Assembly: GCA_046756405.1 (NCBI GenBank)
Contig: JBHHWH010000110.1
Location: 1-5,891, forward strand
Reading direction: 5' to 3'
Source: JBHHWH01 sp046756405
Lineage (GTDB): Bacteria > Actinomycetota > Acidimicrobiia > Spongiisociales > ZC4RG35
Length of the DNA stretch: 5,891 nucleotides
In this document: positions 1 through 5,749 of the stretch, piece by piece
Layout of the letters: each line of letters begins with the position of its first letter
How positions within the stretch are numbered: the stretch's first letter is position 1
The notes under the pieces: generated by a model
The model's database searches: none
What the model saw: the letters and a program-made list of their open reading frames with translations, nothing else
Told to the model about the DNA's origin: nothing
Position numbers and translations under genes: made by a program

Positions 1-2
1 TG

Positions 3-512
3 AGACTCGAGACTGAGGGGGTCCTGGAAAAGGTGGGACGCAAGGGTTTCGTAGTGAAGACGATCGACGAGAAGATGGTCCGTTCCATCTACCAGGCCAG
101 GGAGGCTGTGGAGGGTTATGCCGCTCAAGTGGTGGCAGAGCGTGCCGATTCCAGGGTGATCGACCGGCTGGAGGGGAAGATGCGCAAGCTCGGCCCCACC
201 TCCAACATCCAGTCGGCCTATGAAGCCAACCGCCTCGCCCACCGGGCCATCGTCGAGGCCACCGGCAACGGCTACATGGTGGAACTCTTCGACGCCATCT
301 GGGGCCGTTCCATCGCCCTGCGTATCTACGCTGACCTGTGGGCGGCTGAGAACGAGCACCGGCCAGTGATCGACAACCACCTCGAGATCCTGCAAGCGCT
401 CCGCTCCGGCGATGGACCGCGCGCGGCCAAGGTCATGATCAAGCACATCCGCGAAGGTTTGGACCAGCAGATCGCGGTGCTGGCGCCGCGGATGCGAGCC
501 AAAGCGAAGTAG
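3..512 (+). CDS. GntR-family transcriptional regulator, FadR/FCD subfamily (5' end missing)
   Basis: This is a DNA-binding repressor or activator whose C-terminal FCD domain senses a small acid, often with a bound metal. The reading frame is open to the left edge, and its first visible residues (RLETEGVLEKVGRKGFVV) match the end of a GntR winged helix-turn-helix. The gene therefore starts upstream, and the GTG at 33 is internal. From about fragment residue 20 an all-helical FCD domain follows. Three family histidines are visible: H80 (in LAHRAIVEATGN), H126 (in DNHLEIL) and H148 (in KHIREG). The aspartate that often sits four residues before the first histidine is Asn76 here, a variant I recall from other family members. 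The visible 169 residues are consistent with a usual length of about 220-250, so only the HTH front is lost. The exporter genes begin 20 bases downstream on the same strand, which makes them the obvious candidate target; the ligand cannot be read from the sequence. Confidence 0.9.
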   Translation, partial: RLETEGVLEKVGRKGFVVKTIDEKMVRSIYQAREAVEGYAAQVVAERADSRVIDRLEGKMRKLGPTSNIQSAYEANRLAHRAIVEATGNGYMVELFDAIWGRSIALRIYADLWAAENEHRPVIDNHLEILQALRSGDGPRAAKVMIKHIREGLDQQIAVLAPRMRAKAK

Positions 513-532
513 CCCGGTCTCCCCTACCTAGC

Positions 533-2224
533 ATGGCCGTTGTGCCGTCACGCCCCATCCCTGCTCCGACGGACGATCCCCCTACTACCGCACCGGAACG
601 ACCGCGCTCCCGCCTCTTTGCCGCGGCTCGGAGAAGCCTGGGACTGTCCATAGCCACGGGATCGGCCCGGGCGCTCCTCGGTGTTGGGGCAGTGCTCACG
701 GTGGGCAGGATCATCGACGCTGCCGTGGACGGAGCCGCTTTAGGAAGCGACCTGGCCTGGCTCGGCGGGCTGCTCCTGGCCCGCAGTCTGCTGTCGGCCC
801 CACTTCCCCTGGCGGCCGTCGATACCTCCCTCCGGGTAGAGGAGGATCTCCGGGCACGGCTCCTACGGCACGTTCTCTCCCTGGGTCCCCGCCCAGACCG
901 CCGAACAGGCAGATTGGTCTCCGAGGTCACCGATGGGGTGGAAGCCGTGGGAACGCTGGCGGGGACCTTCCTGCCCCAGCTCGTAGCCGGCATGTCCACT
1001 CCCCTGCTGCTGGCGCTGGTGGTGGCCATGTTGGACGTGCCCACCGCCGCTGTACTCCTCCTCGTCCTCCCGGCCGTGCCGCTGCTCCTCAGGCTCCTGG
1101 AGAAGCGCTTCGCCTCAGTCAGCGCCCGATACCGGGAGACGGCCGACGAGCTGGCGGTGAGGTTCCTCGACGGTCTTCAGGGGCTAGTCACGCTGGAGAC
1201 CCTGGATCAGGCCGAGTTCTACGGTGACGCCATAGCCGAAGACGCGGCGCGTCTGAGGAGGGAAACCATGGCGTTGTTGCGGGTTAATCAGCTCGCGCTC
1301 CTCGCGGTGGATACTCTCTTCACGCTGGGCACGGTGGTGACCACCGCCGGAATGGCCGCCGTCCGACTTTCGGTCGGGGCGGTGACGGTGGGACAGGCGG
1401 TCGCCATCGTCCTCATCGGTGTGATGCTGATCGAACCCCTCACCCAGATCGGAAGGTTCTTCTACGTGGGGGCTATCGGCCGGGCGGCCGCAGAGCAGAT
1501 GAAACAACTTCTGGGAACCCAGGGTGAGCTGCGCGCCTCCGTTGCAGGAAGCGTCATGATCGGGACCGTCGAGCTTCGAGGAGTCACCTACACCTACCCG
1601 GACGGAACCCGCGCCGTAACGGGGATCTCATTCCACATCGAAGCCGGAGAGAGAGTGGCCCTGGTGGGCGCCTCAGGGGCGGGAAAGACCACCGTCGCCC
1701 ATCTGGTGCTAGGCCTGATCCAACCGCAGTCCGGAGAGGTGAGAGTCGGAGGCCGGGCGGTGCTGGTCCCCCAACGCCCGTACCTCTTCCACGGATCGGT
1801 GGCCGAGAACCTGCGGATCGCCAAGCCCGACGCCGGCGACGATGAACTATGGAAGGCGTTGGAGGCGGCCGACCTCGCAGAAATGGTGCGAGCCAAACCC
1901 GAGAAGCTCGACGCCCCTGTGGGAGAGCGGGGACTGAAGCTGAGCGGAGGAGAGGCACAGCGGCTGGCCATAGCACGCGCACTGCTGGTGGACGCTCCGG
2001 TGGTCGTGCTCGACGAGCCCACCTCCAACATCGACCTGGAGAGCGAGGCCCGGGTGAAGGAAGCGCTACATCGACTCACCGAGGGCCGCACCGTCGTAGT
2101 CATCGCCCACCGTCGCTCCACGCTGAGCGGAGTGGACCGCATCCTCGTGATCGATGAGGGTCGCCTGGTGCGATCCGCTCCTCCACAAGAGATCAACGAG
2201 GTGATGGGGGTCGAGGGACTATGA
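533..2224 (+). CDS. ABC exporter half-transporter, CydD-like (membrane domain fused to ATPase)
   Basis: This is a 563-residue inner-membrane subunit of an ATP-driven exporter. Residues 1-28 are a proline-rich cytoplasmic leader. Hydrophobic helices lie near 38-60, 74-96, 150-188 (two) and 254-312 (two), giving six. The stretch FLDGLQGLVTLETL (211-224) resembles the CydD coupling region. The ATPase domain runs from about 343 to 563: A-loop Tyr353/Tyr355, Walker A GASGAGKT (379-386), Q-loop Gln414, signature LSGGE (470-474), Walker B ending at Asp494 with catalytic Glu495, D-loop SNID, and switch His526. All key residues are present. The segment between Walker A and the Q-loop is about 13 residues shorter than in the partner. 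The ATG at 533 has no Shine-Dalgarno in front, so translation may be coupled to the regulator ending at 512, or the start may be leaderless. The stop overlaps the next start. Family membership as an exporter subunit is secure; the CydD label is moderate and the substrate is unknown. Confidence 0.92.
   Translation: MAVVPSRPIPAPTDDPPTTAPERPRSRLFAAARRSLGLSIATGSARALLGVGAVLTVGRIIDAAVDGAALGSDLAWLGGLLLARSLLSAPLPLAAVDTSLRVEEDLRARLLRHVLSLGPRPDRRTGRLVSEVTDGVEAVGTLAGTFLPQLVAGMSTPLLLALVVAMLDVPTAAVLLLVLPAVPLLLRLLEKRFASVSARYRETADELAVRFLDGLQGLVTLETLDQAEFYGDAIAEDAARLRRETMALLRVNQLALLAVDTLFTLGTVVTTAGMAAVRLSVGAVTVGQAVAIVLIGVMLIEPLTQIGRFFYVGAIGRAAAEQMKQLLGTQGELRASVAGSVMIGTVELRGVTYTYPDGTRAVTGISFHIEAGERVALVGASGAGKTTVAHLVLGLIQPQSGEVRVGGRAVLVPQRPYLFHGSVAENLRIAKPDAGDDELWKALEAADLAEMVRAKPEKLDAPVGERGLKLSGGEAQRLAIARALLVDAPVVVLDEPTSNIDLESEARVKEALHRLTEGRTVVVIAHRRSTLSGVDRILVIDEGRLVRSAPPQEINEVMGVEGL
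2213..2224 (+). promoter_or_regulatory. Ribosome-binding site and ATGA stop/start overlap coupling the two exporter subunits
   Basis: GAGG at 2213-2216 lies four bases before the ATG at 2221, and the TGA stop of the first subunit (2222-2224) overlaps that ATG. This arrangement normally keeps two subunits of one complex at equal amounts. A second SD-like run, GAGGTGAT at 2198-2205, sits too far upstream (15 bases) to serve this start well. Confidence 0.75.
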
Positions 2225-3942
2225 GTCGCGGCGAGTTGGTGAGGCGCCTGCTCGGCCTGCTGCGACCTATGGCGGTGCTGATGGCGGTTTCGGCTCTAGC
2301 CCGGGTGATCAACCAGAGCCTCGGGGTCGCCATTCCCGCCGTGGCGGTAGCCCTCGTTGTGGAGCCTGGCTCCGGAGTGGTGAGTGTGGTGGGGCCCCTC
2401 GCCATCCTGGCTGTCACCAAAGGCTTCTTCCGGTACCTGGAACAGTTCACCGGCCACGCCGTCGCCTTCAGGCTCCTCGCCGAGATGCGGGTAGAGACCT
2501 ACCGCCGCCTAGTGCCCCTTGGCGCGGAGGCTGTCGAGGACGAGCGCAGCGGCGATCTGCTCAGTCGCCTGGTCGCTGACATCGACCGTCTCGAACCCTT
2601 CTACGCCCACACTATTGCCCCCCTGGTGGGCGCCATCGGGGTCCCCCTCCTCACCGTGGTCGGGCTGGCGGTATGGGTGGACCCGCTGCTCGCTGCCGTC
2701 TACGCCCCTTTTCCCTTGCTCATCGCCTTCGTCGCGCCTCTCGTCGGCGCCCGGCGGGTTGCGAGGCTGGCAGGAGAGGCGCGAGACCAGGCGGGGGCGA
2801 CCTCCGCTTTCTTCACCGATGCCATACAGGGAAGCAGGGAAGTGGCGCTTTTCTCAGCCGAAGAGGTGGTGGGTGACGGTCTGGCTCGACTCTCCCGGAG
2901 GACGGGGGCGCTGCGCCGACGGCTGGGAAGGGTGGCCGCCGCCCGGTCGTCAATCATCGACCTTCTCGCCGGCGGTGTCGTCCTGGCCGTCACCGTGACG
3001 GGGCTGAATCTGCTGGCGGCGGGAACGATCGAGCCTGCGGCCCTCGGGGCTGCCATCGCCGTCGCCTGGGTGGGTACCTCCTCGGCGCGGGCTGCGGAAG
3101 AGATCGTCCCTTCCCTGGAGCAGGCCCTCGCCGCGGCGAGGCGGGTCTTCGCTGTGTGGGACCGGACCCCCTCCCGAACGATGGTTGATCTCGCTCCGAA
3201 CGAGCCCGCGGACGGCTCCATCGCCCTTCGCGAGGTCACCGTGCAACGGGGATCGGTCCCGGTACTCCGTGGAATCGACGTGGAGATCCCCTCGGGCGCG
3301 CGGGTCGCCGTGGTGGGGCCCTCCGGCTCAGGCAAGTCCACTCTGGTGGAGCTGGTCCTCCGGATCAGGGACCCGGATCAGGGCCGGGTGGAGGTGGGAG
3401 GCACCGACGTCCGGGAGGTCGACCCCTCCCTTCTCCGCTCCCATGTGGCGCTGGCTCCCCAAAAGCCCGGGCTCTTCTATGGGACGATCGCCGACAACCT
3501 GCGGCTGGCGGCCCCCGACGCCACCGAACGCCAGCTCTGGGAGGCCCTCGACCGAGCAGGTCTGGGAGACTGGATCCACTCCCTGGGTGAAGGCCTCCAG
3601 GCCCACGTCGCCGAGTTCGGAGACTCCATGAGCGGCGGACAACGCCAGAGGCTGTCCCTAGCCCGGCTGTTCCTCAGGGATCCCCGCATCGTGATCCTCG
3701 ACGAGGCGACTTCGGAGCTGGACATTGAGACGGAGCGGAGAGTTCTGGCCGAAGTGGGCCGATTCACCGCAGGACGAACGCTGATAGTCGTAGCCCACAG
3801 GATCGAGACCATCGTGGACTTCGACGAGATCCTCGTCCTCGACCGAGGCTTTCTGGTGGAGCGTGGGCGACATCAGGAACTGGTGGCCTCGGGAGGTGTA
3901 TACGCCGGACTCTGGCAGCGCTACCAGGACGTTCTCGTCTAG
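2221..3942 (+). CDS. ABC exporter half-transporter, CydC-like (membrane domain fused to ATPase)
   Basis: This is the 573-residue partner of the preceding subunit. Together they should form a heterodimeric exporter in the cytoplasmic membrane. The membrane domain (about 12-315) carries strong CydC-like blocks: RYLEQFTGHAVAFRLLAEMR (71-90) and RSGDLLSRLVADID (109-122). CydDC of E. coli is known for exporting cysteine and glutathione and for supporting cytochrome bd assembly; haem-linked transport has also been proposed. The ATPase domain (about 333-573) has Walker A GPSGSGKST (366-374), Gln414, signature MSGGQ (470-474), Walker B ending at Asp494, Glu495, D-loop SELD and His526. The A-loop aromatic that stacks on adenine is missing: the position aligned with Tyr355 of the partner is Arg343, in VTVQRGSVPVL. 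The start is fixed by the 4-base ATGA overlap (2221-2224), with GAGG at 2213-2216 as ribosome-binding site, so translation is coupled. No cydAB genes are visible, so a different cargo is possible. Confidence 0.93.
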   Translation: MSRGELVRRLLGLLRPMAVLMAVSALARVINQSLGVAIPAVAVALVVEPGSGVVSVVGPLAILAVTKGFFRYLEQFTGHAVAFRLLAEMRVETYRRLVPLGAEAVEDERSGDLLSRLVADIDRLEPFYAHTIAPLVGAIGVPLLTVVGLAVWVDPLLAAVYAPFPLLIAFVAPLVGARRVARLAGEARDQAGATSAFFTDAIQGSREVALFSAEEVVGDGLARLSRRTGALRRRLGRVAAARSSIIDLLAGGVVLAVTVTGLNLLAAGTIEPAALGAAIAVAWVGTSSARAAEEIVPSLEQALAAARRVFAVWDRTPSRTMVDLAPNEPADGSIALREVTVQRGSVPVLRGIDVEIPSGARVAVVGPSGSGKSTLVELVLRIRDPDQGRVEVGGTDVREVDPSLLRSHVALAPQKPGLFYGTIADNLRLAAPDATERQLWEALDRAGLGDWIHSLGEGLQAHVAEFGDSMSGGQRQRLSLARLFLRDPRIVILDEATSELDIETERRVLAEVGRFTAGRTLIVVAHRIETIVDFDEILVLDRGFLVERGRHQELVASGGVYAGLWQRYQDVLV

Positions 3943-3972
3943 ACCCGAATCCGATTACTGCCACCCTCGGGC

Positions 3973-3978
3973 TACGCT
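3973..3978 (+). promoter_or_regulatory. Candidate -10 box (TACGCT) for a leaderless transcript of the small membrane protein
   Basis: TACGCT fits the actinobacterial -10 pattern TANNNT. Eight bases separate it from the ATG at 3987, so transcription would start at or next to the A of the start codon and give an mRNA without a 5' leader. This agrees with the absence of any Shine-Dalgarno sequence between 3943 and 3986. No convincing -35 element is seen. If it is real, the downstream gene can be expressed independently of the exporter operon. Confidence 0.5.
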
Positions 3979-3986
3979 CGCCGCCA

Positions 3987-4337
3987 ATGAACAGTGCCTC
4001 CAGGGTCGACGCCTCCAACCCTCGCATTCTCGACGACCCCCGAGAAGCCACCCGGGCCTTCAACCTCTCCATGGTGGTCTCGGGAATCCGCTGCACCATC
4101 TCCTATGTACTGCTCCCCTTCGTCACCCCCTTCATCGGCCTTGCCCCGGGGGTGGGTCCGGCCCTGGGGATCCCCATCGGAATGGTGGCCCTGGTTGCCA
4201 ACGGACTGAGCCTGCGTCGTTTCTGGAAGCTCCAGCACCCATGGCGGCGACCTGTCACCGTGCTTCATGTGCTGGTGATGGCGCTCTTGGTCTTCCTTAT
4301 AGCCTCCGACGTCTCCATCCTCGCCGCGTCTCCCTAG
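3987..4337 (+). CDS. Small three-helix membrane protein of unknown function
   Basis: This 116-residue protein is one I recognise only as the sort of short conserved membrane protein common in actinobacteria, and I cannot name its function. A polar, charged N-terminus (1-28) is followed by three hydrophobic segments near 29-52, 56-75 and 91-112. Between the first two is a glycine/proline-rich turn (LAPGVGPALGIPIG, 52-65). A basic loop, RRFWKLQHPWRRP (77-89), probably faces the cytoplasm by the positive-inside rule. It starts 44 bases after the exporter stop on the same strand, with a candidate leaderless promoter, so it may be read both with the exporter and alone. It is followed 12 bases after its stop by a hairpin. 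Codon use (G/C-ending) and the orderly helix pattern support a real gene. A role as exporter accessory is possible but rests on position alone. Confidence 0.8.
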   Translation: MNSASRVDASNPRILDDPREATRAFNLSMVVSGIRCTISYVLLPFVTPFIGLAPGVGPALGIPIGMVALVANGLSLRRFWKLQHPWRRPVTVLHVLVMALLVFLIASDVSILAASP

Positions 4338-4346
4338 CCGGACCCT

Positions 4347-4370
4347 TTTCTCCAGGCGGAGAGATTTATC
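4347..4370 (+). terminator. Weak intrinsic terminator-like hairpin after the small membrane protein
   Basis: TTTCTCC (4347-4353) pairs with GGAGAGA (4358-4364) across a four-base loop AGGC, with one G-U wobble. It is followed by a short T-rich stretch (TTTATC, then TTTTCTT at 4377-4383). It lies about ten bases past the stop at 4337. The stem is short and the T-run is interrupted, so termination may be partial. Confidence 0.45.
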
Positions 4371-4562
4371 TGAGACTTTTCTTGGATTGGGCCTGTCTTG
4401 GGTGGTTGAGCACTGCCCCCTGAAGAGGTCAGCTGAGATCAGGTTGCGGTCCCGCTCCAACCGCTTCATCCGGTGCGTTATCCGCTGTCGACACGGGGCG
4501 GCCACCTGCAATTCTCAGCCTTCCTCAATATGGAACGTCCTCGGTCAGCTCGTCCGGCTGCC

Positions 4563-4589
4563 GTTAACACGCCGTCGGCGTGACTTAAC
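4563..4589. repeat. Imperfect palindrome, 12 paired bases, in the convergent gap
   Basis: CACGCCG (4568-4574) and CGGCGTG (4576-4582) are exact inverted copies around a single T at 4575. The match extends outward with GTTAA (4563-4567) against TTAAC (4585-4589) after a two-base bulge (AC, 4583-4584). As RNA it would form a firm hairpin on either strand, but there is no T-run on either side. It could be a transcription stop shared by the converging genes, an operator, or a remnant site; the sequence does not decide. Confidence 0.55.
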
Positions 4590-4649
4590 TCGCGAAGGAT
4601 GCGACCCGTAAGGCACGAAACTTAGTCAGCGGAGTCTCAGCCGAACCTT

Positions 4650-4684
4650 AGGGGCCGTTCAATATGAGTTCGGATGAATCCCCT
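4650..4684 (-). terminator. Possible hairpin terminator after the lipoprotein gene
   Basis: AGGGG (4650-4654) pairs with CCCCT (4680-4684), and GTTCA (4657-4661) with TGAAT (4675-4679, one wobble). There is a two-base bulge and a 13-base loop. It begins six bases past the minus-strand stop codon (4691-4693), where a terminator would be expected, but no U-run follows on that strand. Support is modest. Confidence 0.3.
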
Positions 4685-4690
4685 GGCTGG

Positions 4691-5749
4691 TCATTCACGC
4701 TCAGGGGGTCCAACCTGGATAGCGCATGGGCCAGCTACGACGCGAGTAAGGGTGTTCGCGGCAAGGTCTAGCACGGCTAGCCCGTTTTCTCCAACGATGA
4801 CCGCAACCGCCGGCAAACCCGTGCCGTAAGCCGAGTCATAGCCGACGAGCTCGGGGAGGTCCGCTGAACTCCGCGAAAGAGTCGCGACATCGATCGTGTA
4901 TGCGTCCCCGTTCGGAGGGACGTAGAGCAAGGTACTGGCGTTGACCCACCCGTAGCTGCGATCGCCGTCGTCGTGAAGATCTGAAGTCAAAGCATTACGC
5001 GCGTTAAGTGACCGGGTCACCCCTTTGCCGTCGACCGTTATCAGAGTGTCAAAGAACGCTGAAGTGGGGTAGCCCAAGCGCAATAGCAAGAACACCCCGT
5101 CCGGTGAGGGCGCGACGGAGTAGAGATCTGGAAGCGCTTCGTCAACGATGTCATCGGGGTCTGGAGGGGGTGTGTCGGGTATCAGATCGTCCCAGATCCA
5201 CAACACTTGGCGGGCAGCGAAGCTGTAAGCAACCAACGCGGGAACGTTATGGCCGTCTGTTAAGCCGCCCACAAGAAGTGTGTTCTGGACGGCCGCATGC
5301 AACACCAACGTATGTAAACCGGGGACCTCGATCGTCAACAAAGATCCAGACAGCAGCTCGACCACTTCGAGCGCTGATGTTGAGTTCAACGATTGGCGTG
5401 TTACAAAGACGGCCTCGCTAGTGACAACCTTGTGCGCGGTTGCCTCAGTGACCAACTCGCTCACGAAGCCAACTTTGCCCGTCTGTGGCTCGACTCGGTA
5501 AAGCCCGGCGTCAAGCGTCACCGGGAGCCAGTGTGGCTCTGCTGTTGCCACTTGATTACCGAACAGGACGCACCGCCGAGACGTTGGATCCGTGGTCGAC
5601 GTCACCGTCGCCCCGGTCATTTCCACCGATGATGGCACCGGAGGCTCTGTGGTGCTCGGTTGCATCAGATCTGGCGTCGGGCGAGCACACGCCGCAAGAA
5701 GACAGATCATTGCCCCCCAGAATCGTCCCGGCCGGCTTAGGGGAAACAC
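4691..5749 (-). CDS. Secreted lipoprotein with probable beta-propeller body, function unknown
   Basis: From the GTG at 5749 this gives 352 residues. The N-terminus reads as a lipoprotein signal: basic RPGR at 7-10, a hydrophobic stretch, then lipobox LAAC with Cys21 as the lipid anchor. A Pro/Thr/Ser-rich linker (about 22-57) follows, then a body of short strands with turn motifs such as SPDG, VDGKG and PPNG and repeated phrases like LYRVEPQTGKV and YTIDVATLS, which look like propeller blades. No catalytic motif is evident, so a binding or scaffold role outside the membrane is likely. Only two other cysteines remain in the mature chain, Cys60 and Cys342, flanking the body and suited to a closing disulfide. 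The frame also allows a TTG start at 5788 (365 residues), which adds a long charged leader and deepens overlap with the upstream gene. An ATG at 5710 would leave too short a signal. It is probably co-transcribed with the peptidoglycan-binding gene. Lipoprotein: good confidence; propeller: moderate. Confidence 0.82.
   Translation of the reverse strand: MFPLSRPGRFWGAMICLLAACARPTPDLMQPSTTEPPVPSSVEMTGATVTSTTDPTSRRCVLFGNQVATAEPHWLPVTLDAGLYRVEPQTGKVGFVSELVTEATAHKVVTSEAVFVTRQSLNSTSALEVVELLSGSLLTIEVPGLHTLVLHAAVQNTLLVGGLTDGHNVPALVAYSFAARQVLWIWDDLIPDTPPPDPDDIVDEALPDLYSVAPSPDGVFLLLRLGYPTSAFFDTLITVDGKGVTRSLNARNALTSDLHDDGDRSYGWVNASTLLYVPPNGDAYTIDVATLSRSSADLPELVGYDSAYGTGLPAVAVIVGENGLAVLDLAANTLTRVVAGPCAIQVGPPERE

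Larger units (their letters stand above)
4338..4690. other. 353-base convergent intergenic gap without a supported gene
   Basis: This is the space between the plus-strand membrane-protein gene and the minus-strand lipoprotein gene. Short open frames occur on both strands (for example 4387-4611 plus), but their products are arginine-rich with no domain, membrane or codon signal. No tRNA, transposase or clear repeat ends were found. What it does hold is a hairpin near each end and a strong palindrome at 4563-4589. It is long for a tail-to-tail gap in such a dense neighbourhood and less GC-rich than the exporter genes, which fits a decayed or junction region. Confidence 0.6.

Noticed and set aside
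33..512. GTG at 33 as the true start of the regulator
   Set aside because: The frame is open upstream to the window edge, and the residues before it (RLETEGVLEK) are part of the GntR winged-helix consensus, so the gene begins outside the window.
439..1044. Long minus-strand open frame (201 residues) over the regulator/exporter junction
   Set aside because: It is Arg/Ser/Ala-rich with no domain and lies antisense to clearly real coding sequence; a shadow of high-GC codon use. The same applies to 1594-2196, 2700-3341 and 3477-4099 on the minus strand.
3972..4511. Minus-strand open frame of 179 residues across the small membrane protein gene and gap
   Set aside because: The product is charged and low-complexity (many Gly/Asp/Glu/His), without helices or domain. 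The plus-strand frame here has a coherent membrane protein.
4387..4611. Plus-strand 74-residue frame in the convergent gap
   Set aside because: Arg/Ser/Cys-rich product, no ribosome-binding site, no recognisable family; not supportable as a gene.
4370..4640. Eight-base inverted repeat CTGAGACT / AGTCTCAG framing much of the gap
   Set aside because: An eight-base match is expected about once by chance in a region of this size; there is no target duplication and no transposase between the copies.
4650..4690. Possible tRNA 3' half or attachment remnant (GAGTTCGGATGAATCCCC)
   Set aside because: The GTTCRA core of a T-arm is interrupted, no matching acceptor strand or anticodon arm is found upstream, and the stretch is better explained as a hairpin behind the lipoprotein gene.
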